From Xestospongia bergquistia (taxonomy: Eukaryota; Porifera; Demospongiae; Haplosclerida; Petrosiidae): a DNA stretch of 64,000 nucleotides. Of the stretch, positions 35,717 through 47,902 are shown in pieces. The translations under genes and the position numbers were made by a program. The stretch covers positions 6,003,001-6,067,000 of the forward strand of contig OZ014421.1 in the NCBI GenBank assembly GCA_963965975.1. The letters run 5' to 3'. The notes beneath the pieces are model-generated. The model was not told the origin of the DNA, ran no database searches, and saw nothing but the letters and a program-made list of their open reading frames with translations. Position 1 is the first letter of the stretch, and each line of letters starts with the position of its first letter.

Positions 35717-36666
35717 ATCTGATTAGATAAAACAATAGCATAAAACGAATAAGGTGATAAGTATTTTTACATAAGCTGAATTCTTTTCTTTAAATTTGTT
35801 AATGTATTTTTAAAGGATGTGCCTATAAAGTACTACATTGCTGTGTATGGTTAATAATTAGGGGTTGTGATCAGTTTAATAAACAACTAAGTACGAATTT
35901 CAAGCTGGACTTATATGCACAACCTATTTTAAATCTGCTTGATTATAATTTTTGTTGTTGTTTTTATTAGTATATTCATTATTACATCATGTTATTGTTG
36001 ATAGTTTTTGTATAAGTATGTGTTTTTTGTAATTAATTTAAACTATAGAGAAACTATATTAAGCAATATATTTAATGCTGTCCCAGTAGGCAACATTGGA
36101 AGTATTATGTTCATTTTGTAGTTCAAGAGCAGGTATCCATTTCTTTAACTCACCTAATGACTCCATTGGTATAAAGTACATAAAAATTTAGCAATTTTTC
36201 TAAGGAACACTAATTTAACTTAATTAACCTATTTGTGAAATAAAAACTTTAGTCGGTACTGATTTTAGCAATTATTACAATACTTCCCTAAAATAAGTGC
36301 ACTCAATTATAATGTTAACATGCAACATATTTTAAAGTGTACGTGTACTGCAAACTAGAATGATCTTGTGTATGTGTTACATTGCATTGTGTGGAATCAA
36401 AGGTGCATTGCATACATGAACAGGAAGAGAAGTCATATATTAGTCAAAATTAAGCCTTTGAACATTGAGTTGTTTTGTTTACAACAGCTGCTCTATTGGA
36501 AGATTTGACTACACAACAACTATTTGAGACTATAATTATAGATTAGGATATCCAGCTGGTAGGTAATATGTATAAATCTTGATTATCAATAGCTTTGTGC
36601 CTTTGTAGACTAAATTTTGTTGTTGTTGTAGCTGCTCATACATTTCTGATCTATATACAGGTCAAG
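35717..36666 (+). other. Duplicated intergenic block between RTK2 and RTK3
   Basis: 35,717-36,168 repeats 30,423-30,880, including the DS-like scrap. At about 36,169 it joins directly to a copy of 32,037-32,519. The whole fragment region 30,881-32,036 is therefore missing from this second copy. No open exon. Confidence 0.7.
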
Positions 36667-39600
36667 ATGTTGACAGTCTTTACTGCTGTGTTCATACTAT
36701 TTGTTAAGACTGTGTTGTGCCAAATTCAAATAAGTAATTAAGCAGATCAATAATTTTCCTTGCCATAGTTCTGATATCATCTCTTATTTGTGTAGATCCA
36801 GTTCAATACAACATATTTTATGCTGTCTCTTTTGATGGTTCTAACCTCACTAACACTAGTTCAGGATGTATAGTGATTGGATCTGGTGGTCGTTTGAGAT
36901 GTTTAAATTGTACTGGTAAACTAGTTGATGGAGACATTGGCCCAATGAACTCAATATCTGATAACCTGGGAGAATTCTTTGCTTTTAGTAGATACTCAGT
37001 AGATGGTATTGGAAGAATTACCTATAACTTTCAACCTGTTACTCCTGTATCAAGAGCAGTTATCTATTTCTTTAACTCACCTAATGACTCCATTGGACTA
37101 CCTATGATCAGTCTTTATGGTGTGAGTAGTCAACCTCTTAACTATGTCTTTGACAACAATGATGATCTCAGACAAAATGACTCTCAATTGAGAAACGTCA
37201 CTCTCAATATACAACAATTAACTACTGTAGTTCAACTTGACATTATCTTCAATACTAGTATAATTGACTGGTTACTAGTAAGTGAAGTCGAGTTTTATAA
37301 TGGTAAGTTAATATATAGACTATTGATATATCATTAATACATTATCCCATACTAGGCACTGTAATGCCTCCCTCAATGGACACCATTCTCAGATATACTG
37401 ATGCTGGAAATTATACATGTCAAGCAAAACATTCAACCAACAGTGTTAATGAAACTAGGAACATTCAACTATATTTAACAGGTATTTTAAACAGATGTTC
37501 ATGATATTGTGTGAATTGAGACATTCTTGATTTATATCTAAGCTTTCAAAAATTATAGTTACATCAACAGATTGTAGTGATATATATTACTATTATATTA
37601 TATTATATTATATAACTGTTTTTATTACATGTTTACTCTCATATTGCGAACATTCTTTAACATTTGTATTTCTAGTAGAGCAAATAGTTCTTTGATGATA
37701 TTTACATATACTACATGTATACAGATAACAGTAATAATAAATATTAGTTAACTTATTTAAATTTGTACTACATGAATGGATCATTACTGGCAATTGATTT
37801 CAATGGAAATACTACTAATGGTATTGTCAGTGAACTTGCTATGTATAATATAAACAGCAGTGATGTTAGGTTATATACTTGTATGATATCAGGAACATCA
37901 CTACAAAGAACGATTAGTTTATACAGTAAGTTTATTCTTAGCTAAAATAAACTCTACATATGTTTTTATGCTCACAATAATATTTCATTAACATTTTTTC
38001 ACAGAAAATACTGCATCTATTAGTACACAGTCAATAACATCTACAGACATTAATACATCTACCACTATTGTACCTGCTAATACTTATCTTACAGGCACTG
38101 GTGTAACTCCTAATACTTCTCTTACAGGCACTGGTGTAACTCCTAATACGTCTCTTATTGGCACTGGTGTAACTCCTAATACTTCTCTTACAGGCACTGG
38201 TGTAACTCCTAATACTTCTCTTACAGGCACTGGTGTAACTCCACCTACAGGTGTAATTCCTAATACTTCTATTACTAGTACTGGTATAATCCCTCCTACA
38301 AATGGCATTCTGGTTAGTCATGAGATAATTAAAGTAACAGCAGCAGCCATTGTGGCTACGATATTACTTCTCGTTTTACTGGCTGTCATGTTTCATTTAT
38401 TTAAAAAGTTATATAAGAAAAAACAAAAAGCCAATTTTATGAAAGAAGCAGGACACAAGGACACAGAAAATGTAAACAACCATGTCCTTGATGATGAGGG
38501 GATGTATGCTGTTGTTAAAAAAGACAAACCTCCTGATGTACCACCAGCATATCTCTTGTCAGAAGGTACAAATCAACAAGAAGAAGATTGCATATTAAAC
38601 AATCCATTGTATGAAAAGAATGAAGTCACTAAAGTATATTCTCCTGTGTATGATGACATAATTCTTCAAATACCAGTAGTTTATGACAGTATTGTTGATA
38701 CGACTAAGTTTAATGTTACTACTCATAATATAGCAGATCCTGTACCTGCTAAACTTCAGCATGTCAACTTGACTGAGTTCACTTTTATAACAGATGATGA
38801 TGTATATGATGATATATGTTCTGTATCTGCTAAACTTCAGCATATCACTCAAGAAAACCTTAAAATAATTAAATTACTCAGTTTTGGTCAGTTTGGAGAG
38901 GTTGTCTTAGCTGAGACAATAGGTCTCAGTCTTAAAGATTTAAGAATGAGTCCTTCAGACAATGATAAGTCAATATCTGTTCAAGTTGTTGTCAAGAAGA
39001 TGAAAGAAGAGAGTGACCCAAAGTCATGGGAGGCTTTTAATAAAGAAGTTAAATTTATGTCTCAGCTAAATCATGTCAATGTCATTCATCTTTTAGCTGT
39101 TAGTCATTCTTGTTGTACAGAACATTTCATTGTAATGGAATACATGGAGAATGGAGATCTTAACCAGTTCCTGTTGAATCGTTATTTTAGTAAGCAACAC
39201 CCTCCACCTTCATCTAATCAACTATCACCTCAAATTCTTCTCTCTATGTGTATTCAAATTGCCAATGGTATGACTTACCTTGCCTCTAATAACTACATTC
39301 ATAGAGATCTTGCTAGTCGTAATTGTCTAGTAGGTCAGAATTTTGCAATTAAAATTGGAGATTTTGGTCTAAGTCGTGATCTCTATGACTCTGCCTATTA
39401 TTGTACTAAGGGCAAAGCTAAGTTGCCAATACGATGGATGTCAACAGAATGTTATTATGGTAAATTCTCAGAGAAATCAGATGTGTGGGCATATGGTGTG
39501 ACAGTATGGGAGATCTACACAATGGGACGAGAGCAACCATATTCACTCCTTTCAGATCAAGATCTCATTGAAGATGCTCTGAAGGGTCCTCATCGTACAC

Positions 39601-39743
39601 TACTGTCCAAGCCAAATTATTGTCCTCAGGAGGTTTACAATATAATACATCGATATTGTTGGTCAAGTAACCCCAAGGAGAGAGCACCTTTTAAGAAGCT
39701 ATATCAATTGTTGATTGAAGTTAAAGAGAAGCTCTATATCTGA
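36667..39743 (+). CDS. RTK3: receptor tyrosine kinase with reduced ectodomain
   Basis: Leader 36667-36733 (donor GTAATT, weaker than the GTAAGC of its relatives), DS-like 36796-37302 open, Ig1 37356-37481 cut by an in-frame deletion that removes the first Cys and the Trp, and stalk/membrane/kinase exon 38005-39743, open throughout. The Ig2 region keeps only its second half (37,763-37,925, YTCMISGTSLQ) and I find no acceptor that joins in frame. Skipping it preserves frame because neighbouring exons are all phase 1, giving about 812 aa. Kinase: SFGQFGEV replaces GFGQFGEV, VVVKK replaces VAVKK; HRDLASRN, DFG and PIRWM are intact. NNPLY is present. It may be a live receptor with one damaged domain or an early pseudogene. 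Confidence 0.6.
38092..38240 (+). repeat. Stalk minisatellite of RTK3, 33-base units
   Basis: Four to five tandem 33-base units coding for TGTGVTPNTSL, in frame within the extracellular stalk. Thr-rich, so probably O-glycosylated and length-variable. Confidence 0.85.
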
Positions 39744-40005
39744 TTGGATCAAACAATATTATAAAAACAAGTGTATTTTTACACGGACTGAGTTCAATTT
39801 TAATTTTTATTGGTAACGTATATTTTGAATTTATTTAATTATAAGTATTTTTGTGCTTGTTGTTATTAGTGAATCTATTATTACGTCATGTTATTGCTGA
39901 TAATTACTTTTATATTAATACATGTTTTTGTTTATTAAGTAATCAATTTAGAATTTTAGACTATCGACGCTCTCTTAAAATTATAACGATTATAGTAAGG
40001 AGAAA

Positions 40006-42920
40006 ATGATGCCATTTCTTCACTTTATTGTATTGATTTTGTTCTCTGGATCATCTACTACCGAAATAGGTGAGGACAATACCAGTTCAATATTAACATA
40101 AATATTACATCGATAGATCCAACTCAATACACCATATTTTATGCTGTCTCTTTTGATGGTTCTAACCTCACTAATACTAGTTCAGGATGTATAGTGATTG
40201 GATCAGGTGTTCGTTTGAGATGTTTAAATGATACTGGTAAACTAGTTGATGGAGACATTGGTCCAATGAACTCAATATCTGGTAACCTGGGAGAATTCTT
40301 TGGTTTTAATAAATACTCAGGAGATGGTATTGGAAGAATTACCTTTAACTTTCAACCTGATACTCCTGTATCAAGTGCAGTTATCTATTTCTTTAACTCA
40401 CCTAATGACTCCATTGGACTACCTATGATCAGTCTTTATGGTGTGGGTAGTCAACCTCTTAACTACACCTTTGACAACAATGATGATCTCAGACAAAGTG
40501 ACTCTCAACTGAGAAATATCTTTCTCAATATACAACAATTAACTACTGTAGTTCAACTTGATTTTATCTTCAATACTAGTATAATTGACTGGTTATTAAT
40601 AAGTGAAGTCAAGTTTTATAATAGTAAGTTAATATATAAACTATTGATATATCATTAATACATTATCATATACTAGACACTCCAATATCTCCCCCAATGG
40701 ACACCATTGTCTTCCAGGATGATCCCTCACTAACTGTGACCATAGGACCAGACAACCTTCAGTCTTCAGTCAATCTCTCTTGTACAGTAGTCAATGATGG
40801 TTCCTTTGAGTGGCAATGGTTATTTAACAACAACAAATTAGATCTTCCTGGTCATTCACAAATATTAATAAGAAATACTACAAGAACCAGTATACTAACT
40901 ATTAATAAACTCAGATATAATGATTTTGGAAATTATTCATGTATTGTAAGACATCTACATGGAACAATGAACTACATAAGACTCATAAAATTAGAATTAT
41001 CAGGTACTAATTATTAATAATATTAAAATTAGTAACACTAATTCTTTTTTAGTTAACATTACTGCTGTATCTAAGAACATGGTGTTGGTTACTATTGGAG
41101 ATAATGTCACTCTATCATGTGAATTCCATGGATATCTACCACCTAATATTACTATAATTTGGAGCTATATGACTGGAGTGATTAATAATGGAGAACGATA
41201 TAATATTACAACAAATACTAGATCATTAATGGCAATTGACTTCAATGGCAATACTACCAATAGTATTGTCAGTAATCTTACAATATATAATGTAAACAAC
41301 AATGATGCTGGGACATATACTTGTAAGATTTTTGGAACATCTAAACAAGCAACAATTAGATTATATGGTAAGTTAATTATGCTCATATCTAAAGTAATCA
41401 CAAGAGCAGATGTATTTGTTTTTATATTATTATTCTTTAATAACATATCTCTTCTTTGTTTAGTCAATACAATTACCACCAGCAGTACTACTAGTAATAC
41501 AATGATAAGATTTACAATTACCACTAGCACTACTACTACTAGTACAGTGATAAGATTTGAAATAATAGGAACAGTTATAGCTGTAGTGGTCATAATTGTT
41601 ATACTCATTTCAGTGGTCATCATACTTCTATTAATAAGAAAGCTCAAAAAGAAAAAATACACCATCAATGTTACAAAGCATGAAGATATAAAAGATACAA
41701 ATCTAACAGTCAATGATGATATGGAGTATGCTGTTGTTAAAAAAGATAAACCTGCTGAAGTACCATCACCCATACCTCCTCAATATTCGTTGTTGGAAGA
41801 CCCCATTGATCAGAAAGAATCAGATTGTACATTGAACAATCCTTTGTATCAAAAGAAAGATGATATTATCGCTGAATATGACTTTGCTCATCATATGTAT
41901 GATAAAGTTAAGGATGTAACTCATCAGATATTACAATTTAATGACACTGTTCTTGATATAACTGATTATGATGTTTCAAAAGATTATGTTGATGATATAG
42001 TATATGCTGTGCCTACTAAACTTCAGCATATCACTCAAGAAAACTTTAAAAAAATTAAATCACTTGGTTTCGGACAGTTTGGGGAAGTCATCTTAGCTGA
42101 GACTGTAGGTCTTAGTCTTAAAGACTTAAGAATGAGTCCTGATGATGTTGATAAGTCAGTGTCTGTACAAGTTGCTGTCAAGAAGATGAAAGAAGACAGT
42201 GACCCAAAGTCATGGGAGGCTTTTAATAAAGAAGTTAAATTTATGTCTCAGCTAAATCATGTCAATGTCATTCATCTTTTAGCTGTTAGTCACTCTAGTT
42301 GTACAGAACATTTCATAGTTATGGAATACATGGAGAATGGAGATCTTAACCAGTTCCTGTTGAATCGTTATTTTAGTAAGCAACACCCTCCACCTTCATC
42401 TAATCAACTATCACCTCAAATTCTTCTCTCTATGTGTATTCAAATTGCCAATGGAATGACTTACCTTGCCTCTAATAACTACATTCATAGAGATCTTGCT
42501 AGTCGTAATTGTCTAGTAGGTCAGAACTATGTGATTAAAATTGGTGATTTTGGACTAAGTCGTGATCTCTATGATTCTGCCTACTATCTTGTGAAGGGCA
42601 AAGCTAAAGTGCCAATACGATGGATGTCAACAGAATGTTATTATGGTAAATTCTCAGAGAAATCAGATGTGTGGGCATATGGTGTGACAGTATGGGAGAT
42701 TTACACAATGGGACGAGAGGAACCGTATGCTTTCCTTTCGAATCAAGATCTTGTCGATGATGCATTGAAAGGTCCTCATCGTACACTATTGTCCAAGCCA
42801 AGTTATTGTCCTCAAGAAGTTTATGATATAATATGTCAACATTGTTGGTTAAGTATACCAGAAGAGAGAGCACATTTTGATAAGCTACATAGTATGTTGC
42901 TTAAACTGTATACATCTTGA
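40006..42920 (+). CDS. RTK4: DS-like + 2 Ig receptor tyrosine kinase, 889 aa
   Basis: Exons 40006-40069, 40117-40623, 40677-41003, 41053-41367 and 41464-42920, all phase 1, 2,670 bases. The leader (MMPFLHFIVLILFSGSSTT) differs from the A/B leaders; a second ATG three bases on is equally possible. DS-like and both Ig domains are complete. The stalk is short and Thr/Ser-rich, the membrane helix is IIGTVIAVVVIIVILISVVI, and the juxtamembrane part has EYAVVKKDKP and NNPLY. Kinase elements GFGQFGEV, VAVKK, HRDLASRN, DFGLSRD, YDSAYY and PIRWM are all present; the activation loop reads YYLVKGKAKVP, unlike YYCTKGKAKLP in RTK1-3. The last intron is 96 bases and stop-free in frame, so a retained-intron form would add 32 residues. 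Confidence 0.9.
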
Positions 42921-43280
42921 TTGATTTCATCAAAATTTTTGACTAGATTTTCATTGTTTACAAAACTGTTTCTTTTTCTGTTAAAGTAGACAGTCCAAGA
43001 TATTTATGTAGATTGTACTTTGCTCTAATAATGTAGAGTGACTATGTCACTCCTCTCTTTTATTATTACATATAGCAATATAATTATTAAGAATGAATTT
43101 TTGAGACTTTATCAACTGGATTTTTACATGTTAGTTTCAAGTCCACATGCTGGCTGCCAGTTGATGGTAGGATTAATACTAGTATGTCAATGCATCAAAA
43201 TGTCATCAAGTATATGCTTAGAACATTTGTTTATGAACTATGATAAATTGTAGTCTTGGATAGCCAGACTTATGAGTATG

Positions 43281-43331
<51 letters not shown>

Positions 43332-43942
43332 ATATGTATTATAGTATAGCTACCACAATATGCCCTCAAGACTAATGACCTCCCTTTCTAGTGTTTCTAT
43401 TATAAAGAATTCATTAACCAATTTTCTAGACTTAGTCTACATAAACCCTTCCTCTACCTCTCATAAAGTGTATATTCACTTAAACAAACAATAGTTACAT
43501 AATTACATAATCATAATTACATAGTCATAATACACAATTATATAGTAATAAAATTTTTTGGTCCCAGTAAAAATTTGATCTCCATTTTTGTACATGTTGA
43601 CATTTTGATATATATACAGAGGTTTTAGGAGTTGACATTTTCACAGATGACATTTTGGGAATGGTCATTACAGGAGTTGATATTGCAGACTGAACTCTCT
43701 ATACTATAGACAGAATAAATAATTTTTTTCTGTGAGACTCACCTCCCAACTACAGGCCAACATATAAGCCGGCACCACTTCAAAAGTACAAAGTGTTCCT
43801 CAAATAACCATAATATTATGGTAAGTTATAATTATGTTATTTTGTGTGCACGTGCTAGTAAATGTTTGTATATCTTTGTGTTACATTATCAAAAATGCAG
43901 CTATATAGCAGTATATTGCAATTGCTGTCTTTATTAGACAAA
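42921..43942 (+). other. Intergenic region RTK4-RTK5 with a (TG)n tract
   Basis: A dinucleotide TG tract runs 43,279-43,327. The rest is AT-rich with short imperfect repeats around 43,620-43,690 (GACATTTT motifs). No gene seen. Promoter elements for RTK5 should lie at the right end; the A/B core block is not recognisable. Confidence 0.5.
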
Positions 43943-46925
43943 ATGTTGATATTTCTTAATTTTTTTATTATAACCTGTCTGTTATTATCTGGATCTTCTT
44001 CTACTAGCGAGATATGTAAGTAGACTGAATGAAAATTATATGTATCATATAGAATGTACTTTGATAATAGATCCAACTCAATACAACATATTTAATGCTG
44101 TCTCTTTTGATGGTTCTAACCTCACTAATACTAGTTCAGGATGTATAATGATTGGATCTGGTGTTCGTTTGAGATGTTTTAGTACTAATGGTAAACTAGT
44201 TGATGGAGACATTGGTCCAATGAATTCAATATCTGATAACCTGGGAGAATTCTTTGCTTTTAGTAGATACTTGTCAGGAGACAGTACCAGCAGAATTACT
44301 TTCACATTTGCTGCTGATGTGTCAAGTGCAGTTCTCTATTTCTTTAATTCACCTAACAATTCAATTGGATTACCTATGATAAATGTTTATGGTGAGAGCA
44401 GTCAACTTCTTAACTATGTCTTTGACAACAATGATGACCTCAGACAAAGTGATTCTCAATTGAGAAATGTTACTCTCAATATACAATTAACTGATGTAGT
44501 TCAACTTGATTTTATCTTCAATACTAGTATAATTGACTGGTTATTAATAAGTGAAGTCAAGTTTTATAATAGTAAGTTAATATATAAACTATTAATATGT
44601 CATTAATACATTATCCTATATACTAGACATTTCAATATCTCCCTTATTCGACCCCATTGTCTTCCAGGATGGTCTCTCACTAAGTGTGACCTTAGGACCA
44701 GACAACCTTCAGTCTTCAGTCAATCTCTCCTGTACAGTAGTCAATGTTGGTTCCTTTGAATGGGAATGGCAATATAATGAGAATGTGTTAGATCTTCCTC
44801 GTCGTTCACAAATATTAATAGGAGATGCTACAAGAACCAGTATACTAACTATTAATAAACTCAGATATACTGATACTGGAAATTATACATGTATTGTAAA
44901 GTATTTACAAGGAGTGCTACTCTTTAAAAGATTCGTAATATTGAAAGTGACAGGTAACATGATTCTAATATTAATAATAAATTTATACTATTCTAATGTT
45001 TTTATAGTTATTGCTGTGCTTAACAACATGGTATCCGTTACTATTGGAGATAATGTCACTCTATCATGTGAAGTCTATGGATATCTACCACCTAATGTTA
45101 CTATAATATGGAACTATATGACTGGAGAGATTAATAATGGAGAACATTATAATATTACAACAAATACTGGATCATTAATGGCAATTGACTTCAATGGCAA
45201 TACTACTAATAGTATTGTTAGTAATCTTGTGATATATAATGTAAACAACAATGATAATGGAACATATACATGTAATGTCGGAATGCTACAAAAGAGAATC
45301 ACATTAAACGGTAAGTTGATGTAACAAAATACACAAATTATTTTGTTTGTTTAATAGTGTTTGCTTATACCCACTATACCAGTTTACATATTCAATCAAC
45401 AGTTATGCTCAATAGTAAACCCACCAACACACACTCCTCCATACAAAGTTCACCTTCTGCAACTCCTAAGCCAATACAATCCAAAACTCTAATATCTATC
45501 AGTATATCAGTTGCGTTGGTCCTCGTTATCTTGTTTATTTCAGTTCTTCTCCTTTGTTTTGTGTTAATAAAAAGCTATAGAAACAAACTTATCAAAGAAA
45601 CTTTTGTAGGAAGGCAAATCAGGTATAATATCAGCAATGTTACTGTGAATAACGATTTGACAATTAAAAATGATCAAAAATCACTTCTTTTTTCTGATGC
45701 CATTGAGATGCAGACAATACATAATAACGGTAGATTGAAGTCTCATTCGTTTGATCTCGTACAAGTCAGCGAATTAGGAAGTGAACTATTAGCTAATCCA
45801 CTATATCAACAACAAGATGAAGCAATAGCTGATTATAATAGAGAACAATCATATGATGTTAGTTTATTTGACCCACAATATGATTATATAGGAGGAATGT
45901 ACACGTATGCATCATTAACTGATGCTTTAGTTGATATGACAGATATCAATACAAATATGCCATTAACGACTCCAACAGATGATGGAGAAGATGCAATATA
46001 TGCAATACCTTTGAAGCCATTGTATATAACTCAAGAAAGCTTTAATGAAATAAAACCACTTGGTACTGGGCAGTTTGGAGATGTTATCTTAGCTGAGACA
46101 GTAGGTCTTAGTCTTAAAGATCTACGAATGAGTCCTGATGATGATGATAAGTCGGTGTCTGTACAAGTTGCTGTCAAGAAGATGAAAGAAGACAGTGACC
46201 CAAAGTCATGGGAGGCCTTTGACAAAGAAGTCAAATTTATGTCTCAACTAAATCATGTCAATCTCATTCATCTTTTAGCTGTTAGTCACTCTAGTTGTAC
46301 AGAACATTTTATTGTAATGGAATACATGGAGAATGGAGATCTTAACCAGTTCCTGTTGAATCGTTATTATAAAAAGAAACACCCTCCGTCTTCGCCTAAT
46401 CAAATATCACCTCAAGTCCTTCTCTCTATGTGTATTCAAATTGCCAATGGTATGACTTACCTTGCCTCTAATAACTACATTCATAGAGATCTTGCTAGTC
46501 GTAATTGTCTAGTAGGTCAGAACTATGAAGTCAAAATTGGAGATTTTGGTCTAAGTCGTGATCTCTATGATTCTGCTTACTATCGTGTGAAGGGCAAAGC
46601 AAAAATGCCAATACGATGGATGTCAACAGAGTGTTATTATGGTAAATTCTCAGAGAAATCAGATGTGTGGGCATATGGTGTGACAGTATGGGAGATTTAC
46701 ACAATGGGACGAGAGCAACCATATGTAACACTCCTAGATCAAGATGTTGTTGAAGATGCTCTGAAGGGTCCTCATCGTACACTATTGTCCAAGCCAAGTT
46801 ATTGTCCTCAAGAGGTTTACGATATAATACGTGAACATTGTTGGTCAAGTGATCCTGGAGAGAGAGCACATTTTAAAGAAGTACATCGTCTGCTGGTTGA
46901 AGTTGAAAATAAGTTATATTATTAG
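43943..46925 (+). CDS. RTK5: DS-like + 2 Ig receptor tyrosine kinase, 923 aa
   Basis: Exons 43943-44015, 44071-44571, 44627-44953, 45008-45310 and 45358-46925; all phase 1, 2,772 bases. Leader MLIFLNFFIITCLLLSGSSS. The DS-like domain is six bases shorter than in the A/B group; Ig1 and Ig2 have the Cys/Trp/Cys core. The stalk (VFAYTHYTSLHIQ..., Pro/Ser-rich) and membrane helix (ISVALVLVILFISVLLLCFV) are unlike those of the other RTKs, and the juxtamembrane region is longer, with ANPLYQQQD in place of NNPLY. Kinase: GTGQFGDV, VAVKK, HRDLASRN, DFGLSRD, YYRVKGKAKMP, PIRWM: complete. The 54-base third intron is also open in frame. Most diverged of RTK1-5 outside the kinase. Confidence 0.9.
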
Positions 46926-47825
46926 ATTATATTGAACTAGCTTTAGTATACATGTAAATTATCACAACAACATTGCTTTTTTATTAACATGTAAATGCCC
47001 ACAATTTGGTCTTAGTTATTAGAACAATAATATTGAATATTTTGTGTTTTTTTGAGAAAGAAATATCTTTCGACAAAGTTCCTAATCAAGATGTTAATCA
47101 TATTTTATAAGTTTTAACTGGGAAAGAAACACTATAAGAGCATTGAAAGCAAAATTAGAACAAGAACTATCATTTCAGCGCGTAAATGTCATCAGATAAA
47201 TAATTTACTGGAAAAGGCCTCATCATAAATTGGAGAGCTTCCTTCAAGGAAGTTGAGCATGGTAATATTTATGTGGCTTCAATTAATACGTGTCAACTTT
47301 GTTATATAATGTAGTCTGAGATAAATTAACTGTTATTAGCTGAACCAGTCTCTTGAAGTAATTGATGTTCTTTTGTTTTTTGAGTATATTCATCTTTTGA
47401 AGTTGTTTGAACGAAAGAAACAAAATGTGAGTTAAATAACAGGGATATATACAATGAATTTATTTTTACAACAATACCTAAACAATTATGATATCAGCAA
47501 AGTTTGTTGGCCTTATAAAAATAAAGAAAACAATTAAAAGCAATCAATATGAAATGCTTCATTCTTACAACAAATAAAAAAGCCTGTCACAGGACAAAGC
47601 AATTATATACAATACTATTACTAGGTAAATAGAGAGAGACCATGCCATGTTGGTCCTCTGATATTGTATTTAACCATTATGATATAAGTAACAACAACCA
47701 AGGCTATTTGTTTGTTTGCTAATGATAGCACTGAACTGAAATAGACTATCAATACATGAGCTGTCTTTTTTTAAAAAAACTTTGTCTACTTGTTATGATA
47801 TTCTTTAAGAATATTTACTATAGTA

Positions 47826-47827
<2 letters not shown>

Positions 47828-47888
<61 letters not shown>

Positions 47889-47902
47889 TATATATATATA
47901 TA
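47828..47902. repeat. (TA)n microsatellite
   Basis: About 75 bases of TA dinucleotides with two small interruptions near 47,881-47,890. Confidence 0.9.

Noticed and set aside
38092-38240. Regular repeats resembling a CRISPR-like array
   Set aside because: Units are contiguous with no spacers, and they code in frame for the receptor stalk.
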